Shown here: one piece after another, positions 59,809-64,000 of the stretch | Position numbering within the stretch: the stretch's first letter is position 1 | Layout of the letters: each line of letters begins with the position of its first letter | Assembly: GCA_017590115.1 (NCBI GenBank) | Contig: JAGGNK010009114.1 | Location: forward strand, 16,085,433-16,149,432 | Direction of reading: 5' to 3' | Length of the DNA stretch: 64,000 nt | Source: Montifringilla adamsi | Lineage: Eukaryota; Chordata; Aves; Passeriformes; Passeridae | The notes under the pieces: model-generated | The model's database searches: none | What the model saw: the letters and a program-made list of their open reading frames with translations, nothing else | What the model was told of the DNA's origin: nothing | Program-made: the position numbers and the translations under genes

Positions 59809-62613
59809 GCACAAAAAATATGTGTTGTGTGAAAACCTGAGACTAAGAGAAAATGTTTCAAATGTTGTTTTGAAATACTAAAAATATGGCTATTTCAAAA
59901 TGAAATGGTTTTTTCTTCATTACAGCATTCCTGAAGAAATATTATCTGGAAAATTGCTGGTATTTAGACCATTCTCATTCTGTTTTGCAAAAAATACATA
60001 TGTCAGAATATCTACCTTTTCCATGGAACAGGGATTTTGAACAGCTCTAATCAGTGCAATTTTCATTAGCTTGTGCTCTGATGTTTGTATCTGTCTTCAA
60101 AGCAATTGCTCTTGGCTTTTTGTCACTCAGGAAAAATAAAAGCCTGGAGACCAGAGATAAGGGAGTGATCTCAGGAATTCACCTAACCCATTTCTCCTCA
60201 GTACAATGTAAACCTGGTACAGGTGTTACCAAAAAGCTACCCTGTGCAATGTCCTGCTTTTTTTCCAGATGGGGTAGAGTCATGTCATGGTGTACCGTCC
60301 TAAATTTAAACTTGCTCTTTCATAACCAAGTAAGGATTCACCTCAGCTTATCGTTATCAGAAAGTTGGGCACTCAGTTGAAGCTAATCAGCCATTCTCTG
60401 TCTAAAACTGAGGCAGAGGAAGGATTGTCTGTCTTCCCTCAATATCCACAGGTCCTGACAGAGGAAGATTTATCCACTGTGGCATATGCAGAAGGATATA
60501 CCTTCCCAATGCTAATTCTCTCCTCTGATTACCATGGGGAAAAGTAGATAAAATTAGATGCTTGACTTGATTTTTTCTTAGGTCTTCACCTAAACATGCT
60601 AATTTTATGTAGTAAAGAACTTTTACTGTGGGATTCAGTATTAGCACTTTATACATTTCTGCATCTTCTTTCACCTGAGAACTTAGTGCTTTATAATCCC
60701 TAAGCAAAATATCAATGTCTAGATACTGAGAGTGAAAATTAGATGTTTGATTTTTATCAGTGGAAAGATGGACATAATGATTACTGGAAAGCTAGAGCTA
60801 GGAGGAAAGACAGAAGTGACTTCTGTGTACTAATATATGGCATGTCCAGATTTCACTGATCTGGCTTTTATATTTCTTTCTTTTTAGCAACATAAGCATG
60901 AGTGCAAAAACAGTAAATATGAGAAATTGCTTATGTCAGAACTGTTAAAATTGGTTAAATATCCATGCAAAAATTAATCTCCATTAAATTCTGCAATACG
61001 AAAACTTTGGTATATGTGAGGTTTTTTGTAAATTCAGGCAGAATTTGGTCATTTATGTGGTCAATATATATCAACAATATTTAGAGATTCTGAGACAAAA
61101 AACATGATCCATGCTTTACAGTCAAGATCAAACACTAACCAAGTGTGAAAGGAAAAAAGAAAAGAATTACATTTTAAACCAGTTCAAAGATGCCTAGATT
61201 TCTAGCTACGTTACAAATAAATGCGCATTTTACATATTACCTCCTTATATAATACAAGTATCTTGATGATGGTGAATGTATAAGGTTTTTTTCTCTATCA
61301 TTCTCTAAAAATGAAAGTTAAATAATTTAAGGTGAACTCTATTTTGGAACAAACCCCTTTGATGAATTTTACTCAAGTGCTGTTGATGGAATTCTTTGCA
61401 CTTTGTTCTTTCTGGGAAGTCAAGATGCTTTTTGTTTGTTTGTATGTCCTTTAAACCACCAAATTTAATTGTTTGCTTCCCTGGCGGTAATGAAATAAGA
61501 AGATAATGAGTTTTTCATTGTTCACTAATTGTCTACTAAAGATGAGACACAGTCAGCCAACTGTAAATTGCTGCTTTACTGTAATGTTTGGATATTTCAG
61601 TGCAAATAGTCACAAATACATCTGTTCCTGCATAAAGTGAAATGCCTGTGTTATGAAAACAAGCTGATGTAGACAGCAATAAAAGAATAACTCTGATGAC
61701 TTCTTTTGATTAGGATTTGGTGTATTGTTTGAGTTCCTTTTAGCATCTCAGAAAATCACTGGCATGTTTCAGCACCATAAAGACAGGTGATATTTCGGCA
61801 GCTTTTCTTACTCTATAGTATTTAGAATTTGAAACCTGGAACTGATATTCACAGATAATATAAATCCTAGGATCTAAGTTACTTTGCAATGCAAAATCAC
61901 AAAACCTGTTAAGGCTCAACAGGCACCATCTTTTTCTTATCTTGGATGGTTCTAAAAATAAAGGTTCTCAAGATGAGTTAAGCATTTAAGTTATGTTAAC
62001 TTTGAATTTCCTGGCATGTGTCTTCTCAGCTTTTTTTCTATCTGTTTTTAGAATAGGGTAGATTTAACATTCTAATCTGATCCAAACTTCCCTCAAGGAT
62101 CCAGATAGAAATTTTAACCCTTTTGAGTATAATGGCAGTTTTAGTATTGATATAAAACTGACTATGATTTCATGTTAAAATTTTCAATCAGATCATCAAT
62201 AATGTATGTTTCAGTTCAAAGGCAGAAAATTACTGTTTTATCAGCAAGTCCATTTCTCTCTGGAACAGGGAGGTGTCAGCAGACAATGTTTCAAAATGGA
62301 CTTGACCCAAAACTCATAAAAAGAAAAAAGAACAGACTTGTGTAAGAAAAAAACTGGCTCTTGTAGATTTTTGGTGACTTTGACAATATTCAGTATGATC
62401 ACTGTTCAGAACTATACTGGTTGTTCTTAATAGCCCAGTTGCCTTTAATAAAATACACAACCTACCCCATTTGAAAGAGAAACATGTTTAGTAGTTATTT
62501 AGTGACAACAAGATACTGTACCATGATTTCATAGGAGCAAAAAATAAAAAAGTTATTTAATTGAAGCAACAATTTGCTCTGTCAAAATCTGGCTTTGAAC
62601 ACTTTGACTTAGA

Positions 62614-62615
<2 letters not shown>
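59809..62615. other. Unique noncoding sequence
   Basis: No gene or transposon recognised. The stretch 61380-61760 is complex and repeat-free (for example 'cttccctggcggtaatgaaa') and is the best candidate here for a conserved noncoding element, by appearance only. Confidence 0.55.

Positions 62616-62652
<37 letters not shown>
62616..62652. repeat. (ATT)n microsatellite
   Basis: About 12 perfect ATT units. Likely length-variable. Confidence 0.96.
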
Positions 62653-64000
62653 AATTTATTTTGAGTTCAGATTATCTAAACTTCGATTTTTTTTTTTATG
62701 AGTCATTGAATTTGCACTTTTTTTATTTATTTTCTGAGCCCTTGCATCTTTTATTTCTATTTCATTAAAGAGAAAAATGAAAGCAGAGATAGTTCACAGA
62801 TTGGAAATTGCTGTGACAGCAGCACCATTTTAATATTTACTCTTACTTTATATCTTTATATATTCATATACATCTTATCTATAAATATGAATATTTTATG
62901 TATATTTATATTAAGGGTCATTAAGTAGTCACTGGCATCTGCTGCATTGTTTTGGTAAGAAGGTACAAGGAAGGGTAACTGAAAATTAGCAGGGCAAGTG
63001 CCTAAGTGCTTTTAAGAATAAGAACAAACTAGGGGGCCAGGAAATCACTGCTTCATTTGTTATTAGCCCCAAATGCAAAGATGTTCTTGGGGCCATCTCC
63101 GAGTGTGCTGTTTGGAAAAGGGATAGTATTTTTCCTAGGATTTATGGATTAATCAAGGCCTTTGAGTCCTCCCAAGCCAATGAACATTCAGTTTATAGCA
63201 ATCACTTCTGGCTTAAGGCTGGAGTTGTAGCTCATTCTCAGAGCAGTGAAGAAGCAAAGCCTGTCCAGCTGAAGCATCTGCAACCGAAGAGGTCCCAGGT
63301 CCAAAACCAAGCACCCTGTTCTCAGGCAGAGGCTGCTGCTGCCTGTGACTGAAGAAACAATGAGCAAAATACTGCATAATTACTCACTATGATGCAGAAA
63401 AAAAGGATTTGGTATGCTTAACAACATGAAGAAGTAAAACAAAGTCTCAAAAGGAAAGGAGCAGAAATCACACTAAATCCAAATCCATATCCACCCCCAC
63501 TCTCTTCTTGGTGTTGGAGTGGTTGAGAGGAAGGACACGCATCTATCCATGTTTCTCCACAAATGAAAATTCTGTGAAGATCTTGCCAAGCAACCCAGGA
63601 ATCTCCAGAAAATATAATATCTGTTAAAGAGGATAAAGTTCAAGCAGCTATGACAAGACTATTCTGAATTAAACTACACAAACATTTTCCATGCTTCCTC
63701 ATTATTGGTGGCTTTAATAACAGCAGTGCCTATACATAATACTTCTTCTAAATGTGTGTGCTTTTGCTACTTGCGGGGGCCATTACAGTTGCTCACAGTA
63801 AAAGAGATCAACTTTTTTTTCACCAGTTTCCATCTAGCCTATGTCCATTTCTCATTAAGACTCTGCAGGGTTTAGAACTGTTTTTTTCCTGCCACAGAGA
63901 ACCTAAAACACAACAAGTGAGCTAAACTCTTTCAATGACTTTGTTACTTCTCTACTTGAAAAATATAATTAAATGATTAAGAGGAAAAATATACATGTGT
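62653..64000. other. AT-rich then mixed unique sequence
   Basis: 62820-62920 is very AT-rich with TATATTCATATA-like words. From 63030 the sequence is more complex, with an octamer-like ATGCAAAG near 63073. No gene or transposon is recognised up to the window end. Confidence 0.6.

Overview
This 64 kb window reads as AT-rich, CpG-poor vertebrate nuclear DNA, most probably from a bird. The evidence is three recognisable CR1 LINE fragments plus a weaker fourth (two of them carrying the usual 3' CR1 end), one LTR of a type I know from avian endogenous retroviruses, a low overall transposon density, several very old MIR-like SINE relics, and no L1 or Alu-like elements. I found no protein-coding gene, no convincing coding exon, no tRNA, rRNA or snRNA gene, and no CRISPR or prokaryotic features. 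The open reading frames are short, scattered over both strands and without recognisable domains. The longest (159 aa at 54375-54854) is close to chance expectation. The window is therefore best read as intergenic sequence or the inside of a large intron.

Layout: 1-10.8 kb is mostly unique sequence with two degraded MIR-like SINEs (about 5.1 and 8.1 kb) and a short GT repeat. At 10.8 kb lies a 150 bp CR1 piece. From 13.2 to 14.1 kb there is complex, non-repetitive sequence carrying a composite homeodomain/bZIP motif. From 18.7 to 25.1 kb are a TAA microsatellite, long A and T tracts, a minus-strand CR1 3' end, an A/C-only tract and a solo LTR with a large internal deletion. At 26.5 kb is another MIR-like relic and at 28.4 kb an ATTTT pentanucleotide array. 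From 32.1 to 33.6 kb are two plus-strand CR1 fragments, with a splice-site-bounded 97 bp segment at the edge of the second.

The most unusual part is 42.1-44.2 kb. Within 2 kb it has three separate, nearly identical tandem duplications (44, 98 and 49 bp units), a 12 bp perfect hairpin, and a 120 bp interstitial telomere-like tract with a 17 bp higher-order period. The rest is largely unique, with a MIR-like relic and a possible regulatory cluster at 53.5-54.1 kb, a 165 bp T/G-rich tract with G-quadruplex potential at 55.7 kb, and AT-rich microsatellites at 59.8 and 62.6 kb.

No gene network can be described. What the window may hold functionally is regulatory: a 14 bp motif containing a full antioxidant-response/MARE core occurs identically at 13.4 and 53.9 kb, and several blocks look like conserved noncoding sequence. 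That impression rests on sequence complexity and motif content alone and needs alignment to other birds.
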